This document shows positions 54,197 to 64,000 of a stretch of 64,000 nucleotides of DNA, one piece after another. The stretch is from assembly GCA_964020155.1 (NCBI GenBank), contig OZ026551.1, positions 2,968,018 to 3,032,017 on the forward strand. The letters are read 5' to 3'. The translations under genes were made by a program, and so were the position numbers. The stretch's first letter is position 1. Each line of letters begins with the position of its first letter. This DNA is from Chondrilla cf. caribensis (lineage: Eukaryota; Porifera; Demospongiae; Chondrillida; Chondrillidae). Under the pieces are notes generated by a model, which saw only the letters and a list, made by a program, of their open reading frames with translations, was not told the DNA's origin and made no database searches.

Positions 54197-55944
54197 CTAA
54201 TGCAGAGGGGTGATGAATTGTTTCTGCCAGTCCACAGGAATCTCCTCAGACTGCCATATACTCTGTGATAACTGTGTGAGCCATTCTACAATGGGTTCTC
54301 CTCCAAGTTTGAGCATTTCTGCTGTAATTCCATCCTCACCCGGAGTCTTGTTATTCTTTAGTTGACCTATGGCTTCCCTTATTTCTTCTTCACTGGGAAC
54401 ACATGCCAGAGCATTATCATGTACTAAATTGTCACTTTCCATATATTCTTCATCTCTTCCAAAGTGATAAATCTGTGGTGTCCTACTCAGTGACACCTCC
54501 TTGACCTCTGTTGGAATATTCGAAATGTTTACAAAGTGCTCATGCCACCTTTCAAGCTTATCCCCTGTCTTTACAATCCAGTCCTGACCATTGGTTGTCT
54601 TCAAAGTTGAGTATGACTTGGAACGTTAATTTGATTGTAAAATTCTCAGATCTTTCAACAGTGAGCCACCTCTACTATTCCTTACTGCAATTTCATACTT
54701 CTCCTCCATCTCCTCCACTCTGTCCTCCCACCATGCATTTTGGGCTTTCTCCACTGCTCTCCTGGTTAGTTTTTTTAGTTGGTAGTACTCAGTCTGTGCC
54801 TCATGATTGTCTACATTTTTCTTCCACCTGATCCACGCTTCCTGTTTCTTCAGAGATAGCTGACGAATTTCTTCTGTTACCCAGTCGGCCTCTTGATTGT
54901 TGGAGACTAATGGTAGGGAGCATAGGACACTATCTACTGCAACCTTAAGCTCTTTCTATAAACATTCCACATTCACCTCTCTCTCTCTCTACTTCCTTCA
55001 GAGCTGTGGCGAGCTTTTGCTGATACTCCAGCAACTCATTTTTCTTCAGTAATTTCTCCTTAGTTACATACTTTGGTCTCAACTGTTTTGCCTCCTCTTC
55101 ACTTTCAATTTAAGTCTCACTGTTGACACAACTAGCCTGTGGTCCAATTGTAAATACTTTTTTCTGAAAACTCTGCTGTTTAAAGTACTGGATCTGAAAC
55201 AGTGGTTTACTAATATGTAGTCTAGAATGTGACCCACCACACTTTCCTCAGCAGGGTGGAACCAGGTATATTGGTGACATGACCTATACTTGAAAAGAGT
55301 GTTGGTGACTACAAGGTTGTTGGGAGCACAAAAGTCTAATAAATGCTTTCCATTCGCATTCTCCTTGTTTGGCCCATGTCTACTTATATATAACTCCTTT
55401 CCAAGTATTCTCATCACATCCAACCCTTGCATTGAAGTCTCCCATTATCAACACCATGTCACGTTTAGAAACCTCACAGAGAGCCTCCTGCATATCCACA
55501 TAAAACGTCTCTGTCTCCTCCTCATTCCCCTCTTCATTTGTGGGCGCATACACAGCAATCACAGATACATATCCTCTATGCATTTTTAGTCAAATTCTCA
55601 TGAGTCTATCTGAAATGGGATCAAACTCGGCCCCGCTGCCTTCCAAGCAATGACTGCCTTCTCACTCAACACTACTGCTACTCCCTTCCTGTGGTTGGAT
55701 GATTGTTGTGTTGGCAATCTTGAATGTAAAAATAATTTAATCAAATTCCATTTATCCCTACTGTTCCATGCCCAGACCATCTTACTTCTGAAAGTGCTAA
55801 CAACTCAATCTTTTTCTCCTCCATTGTGTGTATAACATCTCTAAGTCTACTGTTCTGCTTGGATGGATTTCCAAGTGTTTTAATATTCCAGCACCCAATT
55901 CGAGAACTGGATTTTGGTGGGGAAAAGGACTGATTAGACTGCAT
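54197..55944 (-). mobile_element. LINE: endonuclease and RT N-terminus (decayed)
   Basis: From 55944 downward: SRIGCWNIKTLGNPSKQNSR and LLALSEVRWSGHG (APE-type endonuclease start), SVIAVYAPTNEEG, LIMGDFNARVGCDENTW (about 55470-55430), LDYILVNHCFRSS, LDHRLVVSTVRLKLK, then EEEIREAIGQLKNNKTPGED (RT start, about 54390). Frameshifts separate the blocks. The RT catalytic core and the 3' end are missing below 54197. Confidence 0.85.
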
Positions 55945-56289
55945 TGGTGAAGTAGGATCCTCTTGGCTTTGCCTACTCTACGTCATGGAATCTGTACTTG
56001 ACAGGGGGCATCCTCTCAGTCCTCTTCCCTGTAATAATGGTTTGTCCTTCGTGGTTATAGGGATCAGTTTGTTTAAGGATCTGCAGGGTAATCAGCCCTA
56101 GGAGTCCTGTTGCCAACGTTTAGCCATCAATGTTGATGTTACCAGGACCACCACGTGGAGACGTCAGCGCCAGCCTTCCCCCCCACACACACTTCTTCTT
56201 CTGCTGTTTGCACTCCAACAAGCCTCGATGAGGGGGGGGAGTGATACAGGCCAAAAACGTCCTAAGTCCATTAGTGCCTACTGGCACAG

Positions 56290-56657
56290 AAACACTAATG
56301 ATTTCGAAGTCCCTGAATGTTGAAGGACTTCCCGCAGTGGTCGCACTGTGCTGTGGTCTGAGGGCCATGAATCTGGCATTTGTGATTGACCAGGTCAGCC
56401 CAGTTGGAGGTTGTGAAAGTGCAATTGGGATGGACGCAGATCAACCTGGCAGATGTGTCTGATGCTTTTTCTTCCTCTCATCTTTCTTTTTGTCTTCCTT
56501 CTTTTCAAACTCTTCATTGATGATGTTGACAGACATCCCAACTATACCACGCCAGGCAGATCTGTCCTAGGCAAGCTCTCACCAGTCCTGTTTAATGCCA
56601 CACCTCACCAGATCCCATTGGATCAAGTCATTCCAGCGACACTTCTGACCACCTTCT

Positions 56658-56660
<3 letters not shown>
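56290..56660 (-). mobile_element. LINE ORF2 C-terminal end with zinc finger
   Basis: Minus strand: [34 protein letters not shown], then CVHPNCTFTTSNWADLVNH and CDHCGKSFNIQGLRNH before TAG (about 56293). This is the post-RT end of a LINE protein with a C2H2-type finger. It lies just upstream (in LINE orientation) of the endonuclease start at 55944, so two elements or two copies are head-to-tail. Confidence 0.6.
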
Positions 56661-56754
<94 letters not shown>

Positions 56755-56795
56755 GTATGCACACGCACACCCACGTGCACACACACACACACACA

Positions 56796-56866
<71 letters not shown>
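56660..56866. repeat. (CA)n microsatellite abutting FN3 exon
   Basis: CA repeats run to the acceptor CACAG at 56866, as in gene B exon 14. Confidence 0.95.
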
Positions 56867-56868
<2 letters not shown>

Positions 56869-57147
56869 CCTTCAGTCAAAGTGCAGAAGGTGTCACCAAA
56901 TGGATCAACAACAACAGTGCAATTCATGTCAGTTGGACTCCACTAACACTCCATGAAGCAAGAGGTTTTCCACTCTATGTTGTGACCAACTGGCCTTCAT
57001 CACTGAATAGAGTATCTCGTGACATCAACAGTGTCACTACTACTGACTCTAGTGTGGTTATTGGAGGACTGGATCCAACTACTTCATACAGTATTACTGT
57101 AGATGTGTACACTGGAAATGGTACCATCAAAGGGAGTGTTACTACTG
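56867..57147 (+). pseudogene. FN3 exon with one-base deletion
   Basis: Near-identical to gene B exon 14 (47316-47597), but GAATGTGGTCACC there is GAAGGTGTCACC here (about 56887-56896). This one-base loss puts the domain out of frame. The remaining codons from 56900 on still read KWINNNSAIHVSWTPLTLHE. Confidence 0.8.
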
Positions 57148-57396
57148 GTGAGTATGAGGTATGCATGCATGTGAATGACTGTGTATGTGATGTTGTGTAT
57201 TTTATGTGCTGCACAAGTTTACAGTACTATTAGCAACAAAGTGAAAATACAATACCTGATTATTTATCCGTAGCTATCAGCTAAATTTGTATTGTCATTG
57301 CATTATACATACAGTGAAATATTTATTAATCCATGCACCTCTGGTAATCCGGCAAACTGTTTTATTTATTCCATATTATTATGAAAAGATTCACTT

Positions 57397-57424
57397 GGGT
57401 TATGGGTTATGGGTTATGGGAATC
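57397..57424. repeat. Short (GGGTTAT)n tract, LINE 3' tail
   Basis: Three and a half TATGGGT units. On the minus strand they lie downstream of the Jockey/CR1-like RT, fitting the simple-repeat 3' tail of such LINEs. Confidence 0.5.
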
Positions 57425-57661
57425 TTATTTAAAGTGGGGAGGCCTTTAGCCCGAAGACTACTTTTCAAGGCACCCACTAATAGGATAAGGCAAATAAATG
57501 AAAATGCAAGTTAATTACTAAGTCCTATTTGACTATGCTAAAATAATTATAGATCATGCTTGAAATAAGTATAGTAGAATATTAGAACATGCAGTGTAGT
57601 TTAATAAGGAGATTCCATACAGTGGCATGAGACAAATATACAAGTGGCAGCTCATTGATCA

Positions 57662-58459
57662 TTAAGTAGAAGAAAAAATAACATATCTTGCTGCTTTAGT
57701 GAATTCATCTAGACTTGTGGCACTTCTTAAGCCCTGAAATGCAAATGCCTTTCGTCCATATTCATTTCTGATGACTGGAATACAAGTTCCTCTGGTGGAG
57801 GAGGATCTGGTGACATGGTGGCTTGAGAGTGGTTTGAAGAGCACTGACAGGTATGGGGGATTAAGACCAGAAATGCTTTTGTATGCCATCACTGCAGTGC
57901 TCAAGGTACGTCTGGATGTCAGTGTAGGCCAACCTAACTCTTGCCGCATTTCTGTTGCAGAGGAGTCTCTACGTCTATTGAGGACGACCCTGGCAGCAAA
58001 GTTTTGTAGACGCTCAAGCTTAATGGACTGCGCTCGAGTGCATGTATTCCAAACTGAGTCTGCATAGGAGAACTGGGGGAGAATGTAGGCATTGTAATAG
58101 CAACAGAGGGCTCTTCTAGGAAGGAATCTAGCCAGATGGCGGAGCAGAGTAATGCCTCCAGAGATTTTGGTGGATATACATTGTATTTGGTCCTCCCAAG
58201 AGAGTGTGTCGATGACTTTAACTCCAAGGAATTTGTAGCAACAAACTTGCTCAATGGGTGTGTCATCAAGATGGATGCTGAGGGAAGGTAAGGACTTTCT
58301 CCTGTTAGAATGGATGAGCATGCACTTTGTCTTGGCCACGTTTAACCGTAAGCCGCTGCCCAAAAGCCAGCTGTGAGCTAATTTGAGGGCATGTTTCAAG
58401 GAGGCAGAGATGTCAGCAGTAGAGTGACCAGCTAGGAAAATGGTGGTGTTGTAATTCAC
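57662..58459 (-). mobile_element. Jockey/CR1-like LINE reverse transcriptase, 5'-truncated
   Basis: An open 265-codon frame holding the last part of an RT ORF: TTIFLAGHSTADI (end of palm after the catalytic site), SGLRLNVAKTKCMLIHSNRR, VCCYKFLGVKVIDTLSWEDQ, RLQNFAARVVLNRRRDSSAT. The 5' truncation at 58459 removes the YADD box. Inserted in an intron of the decayed phosphatase gene. It looks rather young because it is open. Confidence 0.85.
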
Positions 58460-58801
58460 TTGTATGGCTATGATAGTAATTGGCCTTCCATGTGCTTATC
58501 AATTTGCACTTTTGTATGGGCATCAATTAAAGATAATCTGCCAAGAGTTTTGGTGTAGAGAGAAATAGTAGCAAAGCATAATAGAGTTGACATGACAATG
58601 GAGAAGAAGAAGATTTGCATTAACAGAGAGAAACCCAACAGCAATGTGAGAAATATATTCAGACAGTTTCTTGAAAAAACAATGTATAAATTGTGCAATG
58701 AATGCCATGGTATGATTATCATACATATAATATATGGCTAACCTGCCAAAATTTCCTCTAATTGCGGTGGATTAAAAAATATTCACTGTATGTGGGTATA
58801 G

Positions 58802-59352
58802 TTAATAAGGGATTTTTTGACCAGAATTGGTAATATTCATTTCTTTGCCAATGTGCTAGAAGGCCTTTTCGGAGAATACCACTCCTCATCAGTAGCACTG
58901 GGCAATGTTCTGAGTAGTCAATCTCAGCTAGGCAGAGTATTGGCTGGGCTTTTTAGCCTATCAGGTCGTTGTCTGTAGGGTTCAGTGTAGTACAAGTAGT
59001 GGATTATTATCTACCGACTTTAACACCCTACGTAAAAGTCGCCGCTTGCAATTGGCCGTGAAATCTTCGATTCTTCCCAAACAGGGCAAGGCTTTTCTAC
59101 CACGTTTCCGTGGTTGTCTTCTAGGCATCAAAAAATAGTCCTCGGTAGAAAGGACAGTGGTTAGTTCCGAAAAGGCCTTCTAGCACATTGGCAAAGAAAT
59201 GAATATTACCGATTCTGGTCAAAAAATCCCTTATTAACCACTGTCCTTTCTACCGAGGACTGTTTGGGAAGAATCGAAGATTCCACGGCCAAGCGGCGAC
59301 TTTTACGTAGGGTGTTAAAGTCGGTAGATAATAATCCACTACTTGTACTATG
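58802..59352. repeat. Interleaved inverted repeats (A-B-A'-B')
   Basis: Arm A 58802-58872 is the reverse complement of 59167-59237. Arm B 58990-59089 plus 59139-59163 is the reverse complement of 59233-59352. The order A, B, A', B' is not that of a simple hairpin. No coding sequence. Likely overlapping foldback insertions. Confidence 0.85.
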
Positions 59353-59628
59353 TGGATATAGTGTTTGCTCACTCTGCATTGTTGCACTATAGATGACTTA
59401 AACAAACCATGTCGTGCATACGATATACGTACAGTACTATTCTCTACTTAGCATATATATACCTTACATAACTACATGGGTCTATCTTACCTTGCATGAT
59501 TTTGCTTTGTTCCATGCAGACCCTTTGTATTGCATGCATGTTTAAATACAGTAGCCAGCTGGCTGATTGGTATAATAGAGGCCTTCTATAATCTGCCAGT
59601 TAACATGACATAACCTTTTTTCCCTTAG

Positions 59629-59749
59629 ACATACATTCAGTAGATCCACCAGTAAATACCAGTGCAACAGTAGGAGCAATAGTTGCTGCTCTAGCAGCTG
59701 CTGTGATCATTGTCATCATCATCTCCATTGTTATCGTCCTTTACAAAAG
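59629..59749 (+). pseudogene. Transmembrane exon of the phosphatase locus
   Basis: Phase 1-2, open: VGAIVAALAAAVIIVIIISI then VIVLYKR. Unrelated in detail to the gene A/B helices but in the same exon format. Confidence 0.7.
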
Positions 59750-60428
59750 GTACATTCTGTGGTTTGTGTATGTATGTATATGTATGACATTGCAGAGTCC
59801 CCCAATGGGCAGTGCCCCAAGTGAACCATTTGCAGTCCCACCAACTTGAATAATTCCATGTACATTGCCATTGTGTAATTATCACCAAATTGAAAGCTGA
59901 CAATGAGTGTGGCCACAGGGTTTGCCACATTTTGAGAAAATGAACTAATCTGTTGCCTAGCAACCAAACTATACCAATTTTTAGCAATTATCACTTTCCA
60001 AACCATATCCAACCAGACTCTTGTCATAAATTATAGTAGTCTGATTATAGTAGTCTGATTGACGACAGTAATTAAAGTTGACTATTCTACTGTTCACAGT
60101 AACCTCTGTGTTTAAATCAATATTTGATGTTCGATAACCCTAAGAGAAGCATTTAGAAACCTCCCTCCTAATTCAAGGACAAAATTCCTTCAAGAAATAC
60201 TCCTTTAGCAAGTTGAAATTAATGAAGCCTCGATACATTGCTCATATATAGTATCTATGATTGGAGACTATAATTGTATGTAACTCATTTTCAGATTTTA
60301 TGATATTCCATCTACAGTATGTTTGCATGGCCCTACACCTACATTTTTTCCCATCATAGCTGCCAACATATCCAGCTATAAAAGACATATTGTCTTCACA
60401 TACCAACTTGCATGTTCATTGTTTGTAG

Positions 60429-60520
60429 ATTATTCTGCACCTATACTAAAGGACAATTTCTCAGAGCATGTCAGTGCATTACATGCTGAGGCAGATGAAG
60501 GGTTTGAAGTGGAATACGAT
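60429..60520 (+). pseudogene. PTP juxtamembrane exon
   Basis: Reads APILKDNFSEHVSALHAEAD and EGFEVEYD, the usual wedge before receptor PTP D1. A small exon 60295-60316 (FYDIPST) may precede it, but its phase does not match. Confidence 0.7.
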
Positions 60521-60628
60521 GTGAGGGAAAATGGCTTTAAGACAGATTTACATAATATACATGTTTGCTTTGAACTAAACATTTGTGTACATGAATCTTG
60601 TATAATGATTTCAAAACATACATACATA

Positions 60629-60632
<4 letters not shown>

Positions 60633-60686
<54 letters not shown>
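60633..60686. repeat. (TA)n microsatellite
   Basis: Uninterrupted TA run in the intron of the decayed phosphatase. Confidence 0.95.
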
Positions 60687-60687
<1 letters not shown>

Positions 60688-60810
60688 GTACGTAAGTACA
60701 TGATTTATCGTAGTTGTTCTGTACTGAAGTACATTATGTACGTACATACCTATGTTTGAAAATGGAAATGTGTACTTTTACCATACAATCATATACAATT
60801 TTCCGTGTAG

Positions 60811-61064
60811 ACCATAGTGAATGATCCCAATGGAGTGGATGATATTGCTCAAGATCATCGTCACAAGAATCGTTATCTAAACATATACACATGTGAGAGC
60901 TGCTAATACAGTGTGTTTGTGTGCGTGTGTGGGGGGGAGGGGGGTTCATACATGTACTGTATATGTAATGCATGTTTGTACATTTTGCAGACAATCATTC
61001 CAGAGTGACTGTCTGTTACTGATGAGAATGGAAGTGACTACATCAATGCCTCTTACATTGACAT
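60811..61064 (+). pseudogene. PTP D1 start (NRYxNI and DYINASY blocks)
   Basis: Exon 60811-60892 gives DIAQDHRHKNRYLNIYT, and the next, from 60991, NHSRVTV. A one-base shift near 61005 precedes TDENGSDYINASYIDM. The donor after it appears mutated (ATGAGT in place of GTGAGT). Confidence 0.75.
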
Positions 61065-61292
61065 GAGTTGGGCTTGTAGTACATCTACTCTACCATTCAA
61101 TTTTTTTAGCATAATGCCTGTCTTGATTGCAGGGTTAAAAAGTGAGCAAGCAATATATAGCTGCTCAGGGGTAGTATGGGCTATGTACATAGTAAGTATA
61201 TCAGCAATTTCTTTGTACTATATACAAATGCTGGTGTCAGCACCACTCACGTATGCTAAATAATATACTTTACACTGTACATACGTACATAG

Positions 61293-61395
61293 GTCCCACA
61301 CGAACCACCAAAGCTGACTTCATTCGTATGATTTGGGATCACAAGTCTCCAGTGATATATAGTGATGCTAACAAGACTGACTGAAAATGGGAAGG
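61293..61395 (+). pseudogene. PTP D1 block (GPTxxT...F-MIW)
   Basis: GPTRTTKADFIRMIWDHKSP, then after a frameshift near 61365 MLTRLTENGK. It follows a damaged exon (61139-61175) that stands where AYIATQG is expected. Confidence 0.75.
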
Positions 61396-61566
61396 TATGC
61401 TCATGCGTATGCTCATGCATACGCATATGCATATGTATATGGCAGTTGAACTTGTTATAAACACCTTTTGTACTGTTCATGAGAATCCTGTGGGTGATAC
61501 TAGAACTGAATAATAATTATATGTCACATTCTATTGGCTAATTGCTAATGTACATATTATATATAG

Positions 61567-61707
61567 TATGTCTGTGTGCCAAAGTGTGAACGGTACTGGA
61601 ATGATGAATTGAATACTCCTCTGGAGCTGTCAGATAATCTGACTGTGACTACTACTGACTTGAAGTCATACAATGGCTATGAGATAAGGACACTGCATAT
61701 CAAGAAT
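61567..61707 (+). pseudogene. PTP D1 block (KCERYW)
   Basis: VPKCERYWNDELNTPLELSD and SYNGYEIRTLHIKN. Open, with plausible splice sites at both ends. Confidence 0.7.
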
Positions 61708-61809
61708 GTACGTTAATGTGGCATGTGTTTAAGCCTTGGAGTTGTAAGCTTGAAATACTCAAATAGACTGCCTAAAAGTGAAGCCTTATTCATTGTTGTA
61801 AGTTGTAGA

Positions 61810-62170
61810 TGACGTTGGTAAGCCACATTATGTCAAGCACTTCTACTGCTTGGCCAGATCATGGAGTGCCCAGTTGTCCCTCATCCATTGTGAGGTTTGT
61901 ACAACATGTGAGGAGACTTTTGGAGACAACAAGTTACCACTAGTGGTTCACTGTAGGTATGTACATATTCAAGCATTGTGTTGTACATATTGGAATTAAG
62001 TGAAGGCTACAGGTTCATACTTATTAATAAAGAAGAACTGTTTAGTTATTTATATTTGCCTCCTTTCAGTGCTGGTGTTGGTCGTACTGGTAGTTTCATT
62101 GCCATTGACACAATGATGTAGAGATTGGAAGAGAAAGAAGATCTTAACATTTATGAGTTTGTAACTTACA
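61810..62170 (+). pseudogene. PTP D1 catalytic blocks (WPD loop and HC signature)
   Basis: The WPD loop STAWPDHGVPSCPSSIVRF is preceded by KHFYC in another frame. A second shift near 61930 leads to NKLPLVVHC, split at 61956, and exon 62070 adds SAGVGRTGSFIAIDTMM. A TAG stop follows at 62119-62121. All catalytic residues (Asp, Cys, Arg) are still spelled out, but not in one frame. Confidence 0.8.
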
Positions 62171-62198
62171 TGAGGATATGATGCCATTGCTGACTTCA

Positions 62199-62340
62199 TC
62201 ATATGTGACTGTCCATGATGGGAGAAATGCCAGGCTGGTAAAGAGAAGCCACCTATTGTGCAAGTAAGATTATGTGTAACTGTACAGTAAGTGCAGGAAT
62301 TCCTGGCAAGTCTGTAGACATTTTTAGAAAGGAGGGGTTC
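62199..62340 (+). pseudogene. Partial D2 exon relic
   Basis: ATGATGGGAGAAATG, then GGTAAAGAGAAGCCACCTAT, matches 30945-31010 with a deletion. Its downstream intron sequence also matches 31011-31090. Confidence 0.7.
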
Positions 62341-62349
62341 CAATCTGAT

Positions 62350-63470
62350 AAGCAATTGTAATTGGAGAAAGAAGCATTATTGAGTTTTGACAAACCTGCC
62401 TCCAACCACAATATATATCCAATATACCAGGGTATATTTCTGATCTCATTACTGATATAACCCATTTTTCCCTAAAAGCAAGTTATCAATTATCGCCACA
62501 CTTGTCACTTACCACTAGACAATCAATGCACCAGCAATGCTGATACACAATGTCACACACGCTAAAGACCACGCCAATTCAGTTGAAGGGATACAAAATC
62601 GGCACATGAAACCATCGTGTTTTCAAAGGGCAGCAAATTGAGAAAGATTTCAAGATAAAACAATCACTCATTCAGGTCAAAGACTTCGTGGTTCAGGCTA
62701 AGCTGGATGATAGTTACTCAGCCCATTTGGTTCTCTTGGTGGTGTTCTGGATACAAAAGGATTTGTCCACTCCTCTAACCTGGTTACAGGCTCAGAGAAA
62801 TGATTGCTGTCATCATTATCACCACTGTCTCTTCTTGCTACATATTAGAGAGTTGATGGGTACTCAATCATTGTTAACTTGCATCTGATTATAGGATTTA
62901 CTGCCGTTTCCAGCTCTTAAAGCAACCTTTTCTGCATTCATAAGACCAATGTACTATGTTACCAAAGTTTTGACAGGATACATATTCACCTTTGGTATAT
63001 TTCTGACAGACAAGTGCATGTATCCAGCAAAGGTAGGGTATAACTAATATATTGGTATAAAATTATCAATCAGCCAACAATCCTTGTAAAAACTATACTG
63101 TACTACTGTATTACTGTATTGTTACTTCAAAACCATGCAATAAGCAACGTGAAATCAAACTTATCATGCATGTTTTGTGTGAATTATTAGTGTGAATCAT
63201 TACAGTGTATGAAAACCACTTTCGTACAAAACCATGGAAACCATGTTTTGCAATGTACTAACAAAACTAATCATCACTGTGTACATAATGCAAAAAATGG
63301 ATAGTTTGGCTGGTACTTGCAAACTTACCCATAAGGAATATATACATGTTTGTTTTTAGATTGGAGATGTGGTATATTACCAGTATATAATTACCACATT
63401 AAGTGATTTTGATAGGTATAAAACACAAATTTTCATGTGTTTCTATGAAATGTACGTACAATAATTTGTG
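62350..63470. other. Intron/intergenic DNA, no gene recognised
   Basis: 63060-63240 matches 1100-1360 (upstream of gene A) but lacks the hairpin found there. No protein domain was recognised in 62490-63050. Confidence 0.45.
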
Positions 63471-63473
63471 TAG

Positions 63474-63609
63474 TGATGGCATGGGAAGAACTGGAGTGCT
63501 CACCACAGCAATGTCTGAAATAGAAAGGGTCAAACTGGAGGGAGAGGTTGACATATTCAATGCAGTCAAGTCATCCAGGAACAAGAGACCTCACATGGTC
63601 TGCACTGTG
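63474..63609 (+). pseudogene. PTP D2 signature exon
   Basis: Reads DGMGRTGVLTTAMSEIERVK and VDIFNAVKSSRNKRPHMVCT, the PTP P-loop exon and the RPHMVQT-like end. Joined to an exon ending VMC-AA it would give MCNDGMGRTG, a D2-type loop. The exon itself is open and has good splice sites. Confidence 0.72.
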
Positions 63610-63689
63610 GTTAGTATTGAGTAGCCTTCATGGTGTATACATAATATATATTCAGAGAGGTATTAACGGTCATTTACATCTCCACCTAT

Positions 63690-64000
63690 ATACAGGATCA
63701 GTACAGATTGTATTTTTAGCTACTTCTCATCTTGCACCGTCCACTTTCCTAGCTTCCTCATCCAACAAATACTGCCTTCACATAGTACTGGCAACTTTTT
63801 AGAAAGAGAGCCAGCTTTACTCTCTTAGAGAGAAAGTCTTCAGAATTCCACACCCGAGCCAGAACCTCTATCTTCTCATCTCCAGAAGTCTTAGGACAAA
63901 GCTAGAGGGCAATCACAATTTGATTCTTTACTCTCCAGCTGCAAAGTTGAACAATCAAGGGCACGTCTGCTCGCAGCAAGTTCCAAGGAATCTGGTGCAT
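63690..64000 (+). mobile_element. LINE RT relic running off the window end
   Basis: Closely parallels 33170-33470 (TTCTCATCTTGC, TTTCCTAGCTTCC, then AAAGTTGAACAATCAAGGGC and TTCCAAGGAATCTGGTGCAT). It is the LSAFLAS...SRARLLAASSKESGAW part of the same family, placed right after the D2 exon, as a LINE follows the D2 exons at 31 kb. Confidence 0.75.

Larger units (their letters stand above)
52599..63609 (+). pseudogene. Decayed receptor-type tyrosine phosphatase (FN3-TM-PTP-PTP)
   Basis: Exon-like blocks in order: FN3 (52599-52877), FN3 with frameshift (56867-57147), transmembrane (59629-59749), PTP juxtamembrane (60429-60520), D1 blocks (60811-60892, 60991-61064, 61139-61175, 61293-61395, 61567-61707, 61810-61956, 62070-62170), D2 relics (62199-62340, 63474-63609). 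D1 keeps the NRYLNI, WPDHGVP and HCSAGVGRTG elements, but frameshifts near 61005, 61365, 61843 and 61930 and a TAG at 62119-62121 break it. Introns carry LINE, Tc1-like and foldback insertions. There is no signal-peptide exon of its own. It either was the 3' half of gene B by splicing or is a truncated duplicate. Confidence 0.75.

Noticed and set aside
56579..56862. Minus-strand Cys-Val repeat ORFs near 56.7 kb
   Set aside because: Reverse of a (CA)n tract. Only the LINE-derived part below 56660 carries real protein similarity.

Overview
The window is from an AT-rich animal genome. Genes are split into many small exons that keep phase 1 at both ends, and the ectodomains are made of immunoglobulin (Ig) and fibronectin type III (FN3) modules. 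Receptor tyrosine phosphatase (PTP) exons, DIRS, LINE, pogo and other eukaryotic transposons, and long dinucleotide microsatellites are also present. There is no prokaryotic or viral gene organisation. The mix of FN3/Ig receptors and transposon types suggests an early-branching metazoan, most likely a demosponge; this is inference, not proof.

The window holds a tandemly duplicated receptor locus. Gene A (4345-17705, 11 coding exons, 852 aa) and gene B (37412-48455, 16 coding exons, 1296 aa) share a TATA promoter, signal-peptide exon, Ig exon, FN3 exons (7 in A, 11 in B), one transmembrane exon and a last exon giving a short tail with NPAY and YEEI tyrosine motifs. Both spliced models keep one open frame to the stop. 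Each gene is followed by exons of a receptor PTP. After A only second-domain (D2) exons remain (30307-31010). After B lies a longer series of FN3, transmembrane, juxtamembrane, D1 and D2 exons (52599-63609), broken by frameshifts and a stop. Decayed Ig, FN3 and tail exons (3662-3706, 22590-22664, 22996-23277, 23620-23690) show further lost copies.

Layout: 1-4340, inter-unit DNA with LINE relics and promoter A; 4345-17705, gene A, whose introns carry tandemly amplified FN3 exon units and a pogo element (13567-15895); 17947-22490, a decayed DIRS retrotransposon; 22590-23690, relic receptor exons; 23691-28316, a DNA transposon with a HECT ubiquitin-ligase-like gene and a DDE transposase between inverted arrays of small palindromes; 28317-31010, DNA shared with the region after gene B, then D2 exons; 31620-35080, LINE fragments carrying a hAT-like MITE and a foldback; 35100-37411, duplicated promoter region; 37412-48455, gene B; 48456-52598, shared 3' flank, foldback and SINE; 52599-63609, decayed receptor phosphatase with several LINE and foldback insertions; 63690-64000, another LINE fragment.

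Inferred biology: A and B would be cell-surface adhesion or recognition receptors that signal by phosphorylation of short tails (PTB and Src-type SH2 docking). They probably derive from receptor phosphatases whose catalytic halves have decayed. Copy-number change, exon amplification and heavy transposon traffic mark this as a fast-changing accessory locus.
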